Of a DNA stretch of 64,000 bases, positions 35,334-43,247 are shown one piece after another. A program made the position numbers and the translations under genes. The DNA is from Bordetella parapertussis. GTDB taxonomy: Bacteria; Pseudomonadota; Gammaproteobacteria; Burkholderiales; SG8-41. The stretch is from the NCBI GenBank assembly GCA_945861275.1, contig CAMATZ010000015.1, positions 1 through 64,000 of the forward strand. The letters run 5' to 3'. Position 1 is the first letter of the stretch, and every line of letters begins with the position of its first letter. The notes under the pieces were generated by a model. That model saw nothing but the letters and a program-made list of their open reading frames with translations, was not told the origin of the DNA and ran no database searches.

Positions 35334-35514
35334 TTTACTTACTCCAAAAAAGTCGTTTGCCTGACAGAGGACAGATTGTGGAAACACGCCATCCGCTACC
35401 TTTGAACCGCAATGTAACGGTGCGCATCGGTGCGCGCAAGCTTTTGCGTTCCGCACAGTGGAATGGAGTAAACTTTCCCGCGTAGTCCCCAATTTAATAT
35501 TCGCGAGGTTTCTC

Positions 35515-35913
35515 ATGGAAAAGCAATTCATCAACCCGGCAGGATTGGTAAAACCCGGCGTTTACACCCCGGCCATCAGCGTGCAGGGTGGCAAAACCAT
35601 TTACGTGTCTGGTCAGGTTTCGCAGGATGCCGAAGGCCAACTCGTCGGCAAAGGCGATCTGCTCGCGCAAACCGAACAGGTCTACAAAAACCTGGGACTC
35701 GCGCTAACGGGTGCAGGCGCGACCTTTGCCGATGTGGTGAAACTCAATGTTTACGTGGTGGGATTTCAATCGCAGCAACGCGCGCAGTTGCAATCCGTCA
35801 GGGAAAAATATGTGTCGAAAGAAAATCCACCTGCAAGCACGCTGGTGGGTGTGCAGGCGTTGGCGCGGGCAGATTTTCTGGTGGAGATCGAGGCAGTGGC
35901 GGTGGTGGGGTAG
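35515..35913 (+). CDS. RidA (YjgF/YER057c/UK114) family protein
   Basis: A 132-residue RidA-like protein, family known for hydrolysing reactive enamine/imine intermediates. INPAGLVKPGVYTPAIS, GKTIYVSGQVSQDAEG and the Arg in VREKYVSKENPPASTLVGV are as expected. The canonical final motif (IEIEAVA) appears as VEIEAVAVVG. ATG 35515 follows CGCGAGG; the longer frame from 35458 has no support. Divergent from the acyl-CoA synthetase operon. Confidence 0.92.
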   Translation: MEKQFINPAGLVKPGVYTPAISVQGGKTIYVSGQVSQDAEGQLVGKGDLLAQTEQVYKNLGLALTGAGATFADVVKLNVYVVGFQSQQRAQLQSVREKYVSKENPPASTLVGVQALARADFLVEIEAVAVVG

Positions 35914-35942
35914 CGAGCGTAGCCCGTAAGAAGCGCAGCGTA

Positions 35943-36347
35943 TTACGGGGAACCGTCCGCTGTGAGAGCCACAGCCTGCTTTGGGAACGCCTTCAATAGT
36001 TTTCCATCCATCGTGACAAGTTTTGTTTTGAGTTTCATGGCCAACGCAATAAACTCACAGTCGTATGCTGAGCAATCACTGTCACGCACAAGCTCAAGCA
36101 CGCTAAGGGAATCCACCTCGAATTCGGAGTCTGCAAGCAATCCTTCGGCTTCGCGTTGCAGTGCAGCGGCTTGCGCAAATGTGATTGTCTCGCGTCGCAG
36201 GTATCCCGCCAGAATGTTGCGATACTCGCTGCGCCACAGTAGTGGCACTGCCCATTCCGGCTCGCGCTCCAGCAGGGCTTCGGCGCGTGCGGTGTGCTCA
36301 CCCGGCAAATACAAATAAGCGAGCACGTTGGAATCAACAACAATCAC
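35943..36347 (-). CDS. PIN-domain toxin (VapC/FitB type)
   Basis: A 134-residue PIN-domain ribonuclease. Acidic metal ligands are in place: Asp5 in VVDSNVLAYL, Glu in WRSEYRNIL, Asp in SAYDCEFIALA and TMDGKLL. The start ATG 36347 overlaps the stop of the upstream antitoxin by four bases (ATGA), the classic toxin-antitoxin arrangement. VapC-type toxins cut tRNA or rRNA; the target here is unknown. Confidence 0.88.
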   Translation of the reverse strand: MIVVDSNVLAYLYLPGEHTARAEALLEREPEWAVPLLWRSEYRNILAGYLRRETITFAQAAALQREAEGLLADSEFEVDSLSVLELVRDSDCSAYDCEFIALAMKLKTKLVTMDGKLLKAFPKQAVALTADGSP

Positions 36348-36589
36348 GCACGGCCTTGTTTCTTGAGCGTGTCAATGTCGCGGGCGGAGAATTTTTTTGG
36401 CGCCAATGCCGCCCGTAGCTCGCGCGCCCGCGCAAGTCGTTCGTCCGGCGTGATTTTCGCCGGTAGCAATACGCTTTCCAGACACACAATCGCTTCGCTG
36501 TTAAGGCTGCGGCGATGCACTTCGGCTGAAACCTTCAGCCGTTCGTAAACGATGTCAGGTATGTTTTTTAGCGTTAGCGTCGTGGGCAT
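36344..36589 (-). CDS. Ribbon-helix-helix antitoxin (FitA-like)
   Basis: An 81-residue protein beginning MPTTLTLKNIPDIVYERLKV, a ribbon-helix-helix DNA-binding fold as in FitA/Arc, with SLNSEAIVCLE as the second helix. The C-terminal part (KKFSARDIDTLKKQ) would bind and neutralise the PIN toxin. The frame is open to 36643, but ATG 36589 fits the fold. It likely represses its own promoter in the AT-rich region upstream, where a copy of the recurrent motif lies. Confidence 0.83.
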   Translation of the reverse strand: MPTTLTLKNIPDIVYERLKVSAEVHRRSLNSEAIVCLESVLLPAKITPDERLARARELRAALAPKKFSARDIDTLKKQGRA

Positions 36590-36666
36590 GACAAGCCATC
36601 TTCCAAAAGGAACCATTATGGTTCCGTTTTGGATTATGGTCAAGTCGTTCGCATGACGAAAATATT

Positions 36667-36684
36667 ATAAGTATATGTTTTTAA
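36667..36684 (-). repeat. Recurrent AT-rich motif, copy D
   Basis: On the minus strand it reads TTAAAAACATATACTTAT, one core substitution from the consensus. It lies 78 bases upstream of the antitoxin start and in the same orientation. Confidence 0.4.
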
Positions 36685-36716
36685 ACAGTTATTTAAATAA
36701 TCCTGCGAACCAAAGT

Positions 36717-37421
36717 TTACGCCGCCGCCGCCCCCAGCACGCTTTCCGACACATACTTTGCCAGCCAGCGCTTGTTGATGATCATGTTTTCCTGCCACAC
36801 CGCTTCAATGTTCGGCACGGTGGAGGATTTCACCGCGGGTGAAGCGAGCAGGGCATCGCACCATGCTTTGAGATGCGGGAATTTCTCGATGACACCGAGT
36901 GGACGCAGGTGATCCATGAAGGCATAGCGCTGCAGGAAAGGTGCGTACGCGGCATCCACCAGTGACAGTTTGGGGCCGTTGAAATACGGTCCGCTGTTGC
37001 CGCGTTTGCTCAAAGCATCGTCAAGCTTGCCGAAAACCTCAGCGATCTTGGCGGATTTTTTGGTGAATTCTTCTTCCGAATCCGCATATGCCGCAGTGGA
37101 AATCGCGCTAGCGAAAGTCGACACGTAGTCTGTCCACGCACGATTGCGGGCGCGGGCGAGCGGGTCGGCGGGATGCAGTTGCGGCGCCGCTGTTTCGTCG
37201 AGGTATTCGGCGATGGCGTTCGATTCAAACAGCGCGTCATTGTCGCCGATGCGCAGCACCGGCACTTTGGCGTGTGGTGAAATTTTCAGGAACCATTCGG
37301 GACGGTGGTTGCGGTCGATATAGGTGATATCGTATTCAATGTTCTTCGCGCGCAACACGATGGCGGCGCGTTGCACCCACGGGCAGGTTTTGAAACTGCA
37401 CAGCATGATTTTGGACGGCAT
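36717..37421 (-). CDS. Glutathione S-transferase family protein
   Basis: A 234-residue GST with a thioredoxin-fold N-terminal domain. Cys13 in SFKTCPWVQRA suggests an omega/beta-like Cys-type enzyme doing thiol transfer or dehalogenation rather than Ser/Tyr chemistry. KVPVLRIGDN and the ESNAIAEYLDE loop bind glutathione. The C-terminal helical domain runs from about residue 85, with LSLVDAAYAPFL. Start ATG 37421 follows AAGGAGATGCC. Substrate unknown. Confidence 0.88.
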   Translation of the reverse strand: MPSKIMLCSFKTCPWVQRAAIVLRAKNIEYDITYIDRNHRPEWFLKISPHAKVPVLRIGDNDALFESNAIAEYLDETAAPQLHPADPLARARNRAWTDYVSTFASAISTAAYADSEEEFTKKSAKIAEVFGKLDDALSKRGNSGPYFNGPKLSLVDAAYAPFLQRYAFMDHLRPLGVIEKFPHLKAWCDALLASPAVKSSTVPNIEAVWQENMIINKRWLAKYVSESVLGAAAA

Positions 37422-37572
37422 GGCATCTCCTTGTAAACTGCGGTTAAATGACTTGATCAGGTTTGGCGGGCGTACATTCCGGACTACACCGCCAGCAGCA
37501 TAGCGCATTGTATTTCAAGTTGGATATAGAATGGTGCATTCGTAAGCAGAATCAAATCAACGGGAGAAAACC

Positions 37573-38355
37573 ATGGCTCATGAAGACATCGGCGTCAGCA
37601 TCAACGGGTATGTGGCAACGGTCGAACTGCGGCGGCCGCCCAACAACTTTCTCGATATGGAATTTATCGGCCATCTGGCGAGCGCGCTGGAGGAACTCGA
37701 CAAGAACATCATGTGCCGCAGCATCGTGCTGGCTGCCGCGGGCAAGCATTTCTGCGCCGGCGCCAACCTGATCAAGCGCGTTGACGACGAGGCTGCGGGC
37801 AGAAAGGTCCTTACCCAGCCACGGCATTTGTATCACGAGGCGCAGCGCCTGGTGCAGACCAAAAAGCCCATCGTCGCGGCGGTGCACGGCAGCGCCATCG
37901 GCGCCGGACTGGGATTGGCGCTGGTGGCGGACTTTCGCGTGACCTGCAAGGAGGCGCGGCTCGCCGCGAACTTCTGTGCGCTGGGGTATCACCCGGGATT
38001 TGGCATGACGTTCACGCTGCCGCGCCTGATTGGGCATCAAAAGGCCAAATGGCTGTGCCTGACGGGGAAACGCATTCCCGGTGACGAAGCGGTTGCGATG
38101 GGGCTCGCCGACCGGCTGGTCGAGCAGGACAAAGTGCGAGAAGTTGCAACCGAAATGGCGCTGGAGCTGGCAAAGTCTGCGCCGCTGGCAGTGCAGGCCG
38201 CGCGCGAGACGCTGCATTGCGAGCAATTTGCCGCGTTCCGCGCGGCGACCGAGCGCGAGGCGTTCATGCAGAACATGCTGCGCGAGACCAACGACTTCAA
38301 GGAAGGCGTTAAGGCCGGGTTTGATCGACGGGAGCCGGTGTTTACGGGGACGTAA
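37573..38355 (+). CDS. Enoyl-CoA hydratase/isomerase family protein
   Basis: A 260-residue crotonase-fold protein. Oxyanion-hole segments are KHFCAGANLI (about residues 57-66) and HGSAIGAGLGLALVADFR. The usual catalytic Glu positions are less obvious: the second-loop residues read NFCALGYHPGFGMTFTLPRL. The exact reaction (hydration, isomerisation, hydrolysis) is therefore uncertain. A Shine-Dalgarno (CGGGAGAAAA) precedes ATG 37573. It is divergent from the GST gene. Confidence 0.88.
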   Translation: MAHEDIGVSINGYVATVELRRPPNNFLDMEFIGHLASALEELDKNIMCRSIVLAAAGKHFCAGANLIKRVDDEAAGRKVLTQPRHLYHEAQRLVQTKKPIVAAVHGSAIGAGLGLALVADFRVTCKEARLAANFCALGYHPGFGMTFTLPRLIGHQKAKWLCLTGKRIPGDEAVAMGLADRLVEQDKVREVATEMALELAKSAPLAVQAARETLHCEQFAAFRAATEREAFMQNMLRETNDFKEGVKAGFDRREPVFTGT

Positions 38356-38373
38356 TACCCTTAGTACCCTTAG

Positions 38374-39171
38374 CTAACTGCGAAAGTCCGCCTGGCGTCG
38401 ATCGAGCATGCGCAGCAGCGCCGGCCATTCCCGGCGCTCGCTCACATTGCGCGGCTGGTTGACCTGGGCGCGCGTACGCGCAACCGCGGCTTCGGGTATG
38501 AGCGTGATGCGGTCGCGTCCGGCTGCCAGGGCATCGACCTGAATCCTGCACGACTGCTCGAAGTTGTACATCAGCATAAACGCCTCGCGCACGGTGCGGC
38601 CCAGAGCCAGCAACCCGTGATTCTTCAGCACCATGCTGCGGCTGGTGGGCCCAAGGTCGCGGGCGAGGCGGGCACGCTCGTCCATATCCAGGGCGATGCC
38701 TTCATAGTCATGATAGGTCACATCCCCGACTATGCGCGTGGAATGCTGGCTGAGGGGTAGCACGCCTTCGGACATGGCCGATACGGCAATGCCCGCCCGC
38801 GTATGCGTATGCAGGACGCAATGCGCGTCGGCTCGCGCCGCGTGTATGCAGCCGTGGATGACAAAGCCAGCCCGGTTGATGCCCATGCCGGTGATGTCCT
38901 CGAGAATGTTACCTTCGTGGTCTACTCTCACGAGATTGGAGGCGGTGACCTCATCGAACATCAGGCCATAAGCATTAAGAAGAAATTGGTCGTCAGCGCC
39001 AGGCACGCGTACCGAGAAATGGGTAAGGATGATGTCCGTCCAACCGTAGATGACGGCCAGGTGATAGGCAGCGGCAAGGTCCGTTCGCACCGCCCACTCT
39101 TCCGCGCTGACACGGTCTTTTACCGGCGTTTGTTTCCCAGCGGGCTTGCTCGTAAGTTTGGTCACAGCCAT
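38374..39171 (-). CDS. Class II aldolase/adducin family protein
   Basis: A 265-residue class II aldolase-fold protein, the zinc-dependent fold of fuculose-phosphate aldolase and related decarboxylases. DIILTHFSVRVPG is the phosphate-region motif, HCVLHTHTRAG carries two zinc His, and KNHGLLALGRTVREAF the third. AGGAGG seven bases upstream fixes the start at ATG 39171, although the frame continues to 39276. Members beside acyl-CoA genes often have unknown substrates. Confidence 0.87.
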   Translation of the reverse strand: MAVTKLTSKPAGKQTPVKDRVSAEEWAVRTDLAAAYHLAVIYGWTDIILTHFSVRVPGADDQFLLNAYGLMFDEVTASNLVRVDHEGNILEDITGMGINRAGFVIHGCIHAARADAHCVLHTHTRAGIAVSAMSEGVLPLSQHSTRIVGDVTYHDYEGIALDMDERARLARDLGPTSRSMVLKNHGLLALGRTVREAFMLMYNFEQSCRIQVDALAAGRDRITLIPEAAVARTRAQVNQPRNVSERREWPALLRMLDRRQADFRS

Positions 39172-39253
39172 GATGCCTCCTATGATAAGTTCGGGATCGA
39201 CACGAAGTTTTAGCGCCTGGATTTCTGGCGCATCGAGAGCATAATTTACTCCT

Positions 39254-39496
39254 GTGCCTGGCGAATTACTACTCAAGCTGGACTTTGTATCCGTGCCCGC
39301 AGGTGTTTATCGTGACTTCAAGAATGTGGGCAACGAACTGGGGCGCTTGCTGGTGATGATTCAGCCTGAACCCGGGGACCAGCAGGACGCTGTCTACCAC
39401 GCCGCATCGTGCGGCGAAGAAATCGCCCGGCGCTGGGGGCAATCTACTGTGCAGGCCATGGCCGGGATCGGCATTCGATTTGGTGAGCCTGCCTGA
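39254..39496 (+). pseudogene. Truncated cupin-domain fragment
   Basis: Eighty codons from a GTG, with a TAA in frame 12 bases upstream. DFVSVPAGVYRDFKNVGNE then LLVMIQPEPGDQQDAVYH resembles the second half of small cupin proteins, and EEIARRWGQ..GIRFG their usual tail. The first cupin motif (HxH...E) is missing, and I find no matching frame upstream, where the class II aldolase gene begins on the other strand. Probably a relic left by a deletion; translation from GTG remains possible. Confidence 0.5.
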
Positions 39497-39505
39497 AAAT
39501 CGGCG

Positions 39506-39988
39506 TTAGCTATCTCGAGGCCGCTCAAACTCGATCCGCGTATCGGCATCGCTGCGTCCACGCTCAAATATTTCCCGGGTATTGGGACGTTCCCAGACAA
39601 TTTCCAGCAGGTTGTCATCGGGATCGAAGAAATAAATGCTTTTCTGGCTTTGGTGATCGACGGCGCGATGTATGGTGACGCCTGCGTCCTCCAGGGCGAA
39701 ATAGGCATGCTTTAGATCATCTTCGGTCGCAACGGCGAAGGCCGTATGCTTGACGCCCAGGCCTTCCCTCATGCCGAGTCCGGCTTTTTGCCGAGGGTAC
39801 GCATCGGGATTGGTGCTCGGGAAAAGATCGAGCGTGTTGCCGTATTCGCCCAGCGACAAAAACAGGCCGCCGTGTTGCGGATCCTGTTCGAGCACCTTGA
39901 ATCCCAGAATGTTGGTGTAAAACGCTTTGGAACGCTCAAGATCGCGAACGGTGAACAGAATATGGCCGATGCGCTGAAGTTTGATCAT
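39506..39988 (-). CDS. VOC (glyoxalase/bleomycin resistance) family protein
   Basis: A 160-residue vicinal-oxygen-chelate protein. Metal ligands are visible: His9 in QRIGHILFTV, His in LGVKHTAFAV, and Glu in DDNLLEIVWE. Two beta-alpha-beta-beta-beta modules cover residues 5-60 and 75-135. The C-terminal 25 residues are charged and extra. Ring-cleaving dioxygenases, epimerases and glyoxalases share this fold, so the reaction is open. Confidence 0.87.
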   Translation of the reverse strand: MIKLQRIGHILFTVRDLERSKAFYTNILGFKVLEQDPQHGGLFLSLGEYGNTLDLFPSTNPDAYPRQKAGLGMREGLGVKHTAFAVATEDDLKHAYFALEDAGVTIHRAVDHQSQKSIYFFDPDDNLLEIVWERPNTREIFERGRSDADTRIEFERPRDS

Positions 39989-40106
39989 CTTAGCCCCTTG
40001 GCTGGTAATTTTCGGGCGACGCGATGCGGGCGAATCAAGCTAAGATTATGCTGCGCCGCTGCCTATACTAGGCGTAAAGTATACGCTCCTGTAAAGAAAG
40101 GCTCCA

Positions 40107-40697
40107 ATGCACTGGCTTATCAAATGCCGCTCCAGGCCGGGTACTGACGCCCTGCGCATGGCGACGATCGACGCCCACCGCGATTTCCTCGATGGCTATC
40201 CTGAAGTCACCTGGTATTCCGGGCCGTTGTTCAGCGACGACAACAAGAACGCCATCGGCAGCCTGCGGCTGATCGAGTTCCCCGGACGCGACGCCGCGCT
40301 CGCTTATATCAATACCGATCCCTACACCAAGGCGGGCATCTTCGAGGCGATCACCGTCGAACGCTGGCGGCCGGGCCTCGATGTGCGCCAGCGCGATTAT
40401 GTGCGCAAGGACGGCACCATGCAGTTCGTCGTCCACTGCCACGACAAGCCTGACGGCAGCACGCGCCGGGCGCCGCTGCGCGCTGCGCAACTCGACTATC
40501 TCAAGCACCATCAGAACATCATCGTCGCGCGCGGCCCGTTGCTCGACGATGACGGGGTGAAGACCATCGGCAGCCTGCTGATCCTCGACCTTGCGGACAA
40601 GGCGCAGGCCGAGGCGTTCTGGACCGGCGAGCCGTTCAACCGCGCCGGCGTCTACGAGCGAACGACGATCGAGCGCTGGCGCTTCGGCCACGTGTGA
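40107..40697 (+). CDS. Double YCII-domain protein
   Basis: A 196-residue protein made of two tandem YciI-like (dimeric ferredoxin-like) domains, residues about 1-92 and 103-196. The second begins QFVVHCHDKPDGSTRR and has ARGPLLDDDGVKTIGSLLILD. The first is parallel with WYSGPLFSDDNKNAIGSLRLIEF. Each copy ends in a similar VERWRPG/IERWRFG tail. Single-domain homologues form dimers, so this fusion may fold as a pseudo-dimer. Codons look more C/G-ending than neighbours by eye, possibly transferred. Function unknown. Confidence 0.82.
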   Translation: MHWLIKCRSRPGTDALRMATIDAHRDFLDGYPEVTWYSGPLFSDDNKNAIGSLRLIEFPGRDAALAYINTDPYTKAGIFEAITVERWRPGLDVRQRDYVRKDGTMQFVVHCHDKPDGSTRRAPLRAAQLDYLKHHQNIIVARGPLLDDDGVKTIGSLLILDLADKAQAEAFWTGEPFNRAGVYERTTIERWRFGHV

Positions 40698-40721
40698 GCG
40701 GTGCGTGCAGCGCGGTGCTGC

Positions 40722-41840
40722 TCACGCTGCCACCAACCCCAACACATGCTCCAGCCGCTTGCGATGCAGCTTGGGCGCGCCCAGGCAGTGATACAGCGAG
40801 CGCGACATCTTGGTGTGCAGTGTCAGTCCGTATTCGCGCGAGACGCCGATACCCGCATGAACTTCGTGCGCATAGTCGCAGGCGCGCATGTAACTTTCTG
40901 ACGCCACGGACTTGGCGATATGGCAACTCGCCGCGGCATCCATGCCACTGTCGAGTTTCGATAGCGCTTCGTAGGTGGTCCAGCGCGCTGAATCGAGGTA
41001 ATTGACCAGGTGGATAAGGTGATCCTGCACGCGCGCGAAGCGGCCGATGATCTGGCCGAATTGTGTGCGATCGCGCGCGTAGTTGAGCGACATGTCAAAC
41101 ACGGTTTTGCAGGAACCCACCTTGTAGGCGCACAACACCGGCGTTACCGCCAGCATGGCGCGCTCCGCCGCGGGCCAGGCGTCGAGGATGACATCGCCAG
41201 CGGCCACTTTCACATTGTCGAGTAAAACTTCGCAAATGCCGCTGATGAAGCCATCGAGCGCGCGTATGGCAACACCGGCTGCCTGGGCATCGACGCGCAG
41301 CACGCTGACACCCTTACCGCCCTCGACGCGCGCAGCCACCAGCAAATCCGTAGCAAAGTTCGCGTCGTGCACAAAAACTTTCGTGCCCGTCAGCGTGTAA
41401 TCGCTGCCCGCGCGTTTGGCCGTGGCGCGCACGCCATCAGCCGACCAGGCATACTGCGATTCCGTGAGCGCCAGTGCAAATACGCGCTCGCCGCTGGCGA
41501 TGCGCGGCAGCCAGGCGTTTTTCAGGTCGTCACTGCCGGCTTCCATGAGGATGCGCGCGCACAGCACCGCGGACGAAAACAACGGGCCGGGGACAGGGCC
41601 GCAGCCGAGTTCTTCAAACAGCACGGCCACGTCGGTGAGGCTGTTGCCGGTGCCGCCATATTGTTCCGGTATCGCCATGCCGGCCCAGCCGAGTTCTGCC
41701 ATCTGCGGCCACAGCGTAGTCATCAGCGCGGCGGGGTCGCGGTCGAGTTTGAGCAACACTTCGCGGCTGCACGAGCCGCGCACGAAGTCCCGGGCCGAGT
41801 TCTGGATGAGTTGCTGGGTGTCGTTGAGTGATAGGTCCAT
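40722..41840 (-). CDS. Acyl-CoA dehydrogenase family protein (I)
   Basis: A 372-residue FAD-dependent acyl-CoA dehydrogenase-fold protein. AGMAIPEQYGGTGNSLTDVAVLFEELG and LALTESQYAWSADGV correspond to FAD/substrate-binding areas; RDRTQFGQIIGRFARVQDHL is the C-terminal signature. The usual LTEP motif is altered to LTES, so activity may differ. ATG 41840 follows AGGAAACG. It pairs with the acyl-CoA dehydrogenase at 41989-43218; such pairs often form heteromers in steroid or aromatic-acid breakdown, which is a suggestion only. Confidence 0.88.
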   Translation of the reverse strand: MDLSLNDTQQLIQNSARDFVRGSCSREVLLKLDRDPAALMTTLWPQMAELGWAGMAIPEQYGGTGNSLTDVAVLFEELGCGPVPGPLFSSAVLCARILMEAGSDDLKNAWLPRIASGERVFALALTESQYAWSADGVRATAKRAGSDYTLTGTKVFVHDANFATDLLVAARVEGGKGVSVLRVDAQAAGVAIRALDGFISGICEVLLDNVKVAAGDVILDAWPAAERAMLAVTPVLCAYKVGSCKTVFDMSLNYARDRTQFGQIIGRFARVQDHLIHLVNYLDSARWTTYEALSKLDSGMDAAASCHIAKSVASESYMRACDYAHEVHAGIGVSREYGLTLHTKMSRSLYHCLGAPKLHRKRLEHVLGLVAA

Positions 41841-41880
41841 GATCGTTTCCTGTCGCAAATTTACTCAAGCGTATCAAAGA

Positions 41881-41980
41881 GGCTCCCTCGCCCCGCCTGT
41901 GGGGAGAGGGTTGGGGTGAGCGGGGCTTTGATGCTTCCCACCCTCTCCCTAACCCTCTCCCGCCCTGCGGGAGAGGGGAT
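41881..41980. repeat. REP-like CCCTCTCCC hairpin repeat
   Basis: Two hairpins, 41885-41910 (CCCTCGCCCC / GGGGAGAGGG) and 41953-41977 (CCCTCTCCC-GCCCTGC-GGGAGAGGG). Their flanks are mutually complementary, so the whole 100 bases can fold on itself. It fills the gap between two acyl-CoA dehydrogenase genes. A related element is at 50447-50535. Confidence 0.65.
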
Positions 41981-41988
41981 TTGTTGGG

Positions 41989-43218
41989 TTAGCGCAGGTT
42001 CGCAGCTTTTTCGCGTTCGCGTCCGCCGATGCCGAGGCGCCGCGCCATGATTACGCGCTGAATGTCGGTAGTCGCACCGGGATGCAGCGAGGTGATCGAA
42101 TCGCGCTGAAAATATTCGATGGCGCCATTCAGCGGCGCCCAGCGCTTGTCTTTGGTCAGCACTCGCGGACCTGCGATACGCACCATTTTTTCGCCCATGT
42201 CGAGGCCCGAGAGTTTGCGCCGCAGGCTGTATTGCGAGCCTTCGTACGAACGGGGCTGGTTGGCATGCGACAACCAGTGATTGCGCAGCGCGAACAGCCG
42301 CGTGATCTCGGATTCTATGTAGAGGTTTACGATCTCCTCCCGCGCATCCGGATCGTCGGCAATGGCCCAGCCGTCCTCGCGCTTTTTGCATAGATTGATG
42401 AAATCGTAAACCACGCGGCGGTCGGCAAGCCGCCCCATGCCGCCGTGTTCGACTTCCAGATGCGTGGTCGCCACTTTCCAGCCGTTGTTTTCTCCGCCGA
42501 CGAGGTGATCCGCCGGCACCCGCACGTTGTCAAAGAACACCGCGTTCTTGACCCCGCAACCGCTGCCGCCTTCGCCGCCGGTGGCGAGCAAATCCATCGG
42601 CGTTACAGTGATGCCCGGCAGGTTCATCGGAATCATCAGCCATGACAAATTTTTGTGGCGCTCCCCTTTGGGATCGGTGACAAGGATGGTCCACGAATAA
42701 TCCGCGCCGTGTGAACTGCCGACGAACATTTTCTGGCCGTTCACCACATAGACATCGCCATCGCGTATCGCGGTGGACTTGATGCCTGCAAGGTCGGAGC
42801 CCGCGCCCGGTTCGCTCAGCAATTGCCAGGTGCGCACCTCGCCGCGGCAAATCGCCGGCAGAAAGCGGTTTTTGTGTTCTTCGGTGCCCCACACCAGTAT
42901 GGTGGGCGCGCCCATGCGTCCGCCGGCGTCGTAATAGGGTGGCAGAGAAAGGCCGATGCTCGTCAATTCGTCATGCAGGATGGCTACATTCTCGGCGGAA
43001 AGATCGCCGCCGCCGTACTGCTTGGGCATCGACGGATAGAGCCAGCCCTGCGCGCCCAGCGCGCGCCCGAGATCGCGCCGCAACTGATACTGCTCGAACG
43101 ACATGTCGCACGGGTCCGCCATATGCTCGATATGAGGCGACACATTTTTTTCCAGAAATGCGTGTACTTCTTTGCGAAATGCGTTTTGTTCGGGTGAGTC
43201 TTCAATCGCAAAATTCAT
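41989..43218 (-). CDS. Acyl-CoA dehydrogenase family protein (II)
   Basis: A 409-residue acyl-CoA dehydrogenase. WQLLSEPGAGSDLAGIKSTA is the canonical FAD/substrate signature, GSSHGADYSWTILV binds FAD, and LRRKLSGLDMGEKMVRIAG is in the C-terminal helical domain. Longer than its neighbour, with a large N-terminal helical domain (HIEHMADPCD..). The expected catalytic Glu is not certain by eye. The start is ATG 43218. Downstream gene 41840 is separated by the REP-like repeat. Confidence 0.9.
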   Translation of the reverse strand: MNFAIEDSPEQNAFRKEVHAFLEKNVSPHIEHMADPCDMSFEQYQLRRDLGRALGAQGWLYPSMPKQYGGGDLSAENVAILHDELTSIGLSLPPYYDAGGRMGAPTILVWGTEEHKNRFLPAICRGEVRTWQLLSEPGAGSDLAGIKSTAIRDGDVYVVNGQKMFVGSSHGADYSWTILVTDPKGERHKNLSWLMIPMNLPGITVTPMDLLATGGEGGSGCGVKNAVFFDNVRVPADHLVGGENNGWKVATTHLEVEHGGMGRLADRRVVYDFINLCKKREDGWAIADDPDAREEIVNLYIESEITRLFALRNHWLSHANQPRSYEGSQYSLRRKLSGLDMGEKMVRIAGPRVLTKDKRWAPLNGAIEYFQRDSITSLHPGATTDIQRVIMARRLGIGGREREKAANLR

Positions 43219-43247
43219 GGCTTCAGCTCCTGGTAATAGTAGGTCGC

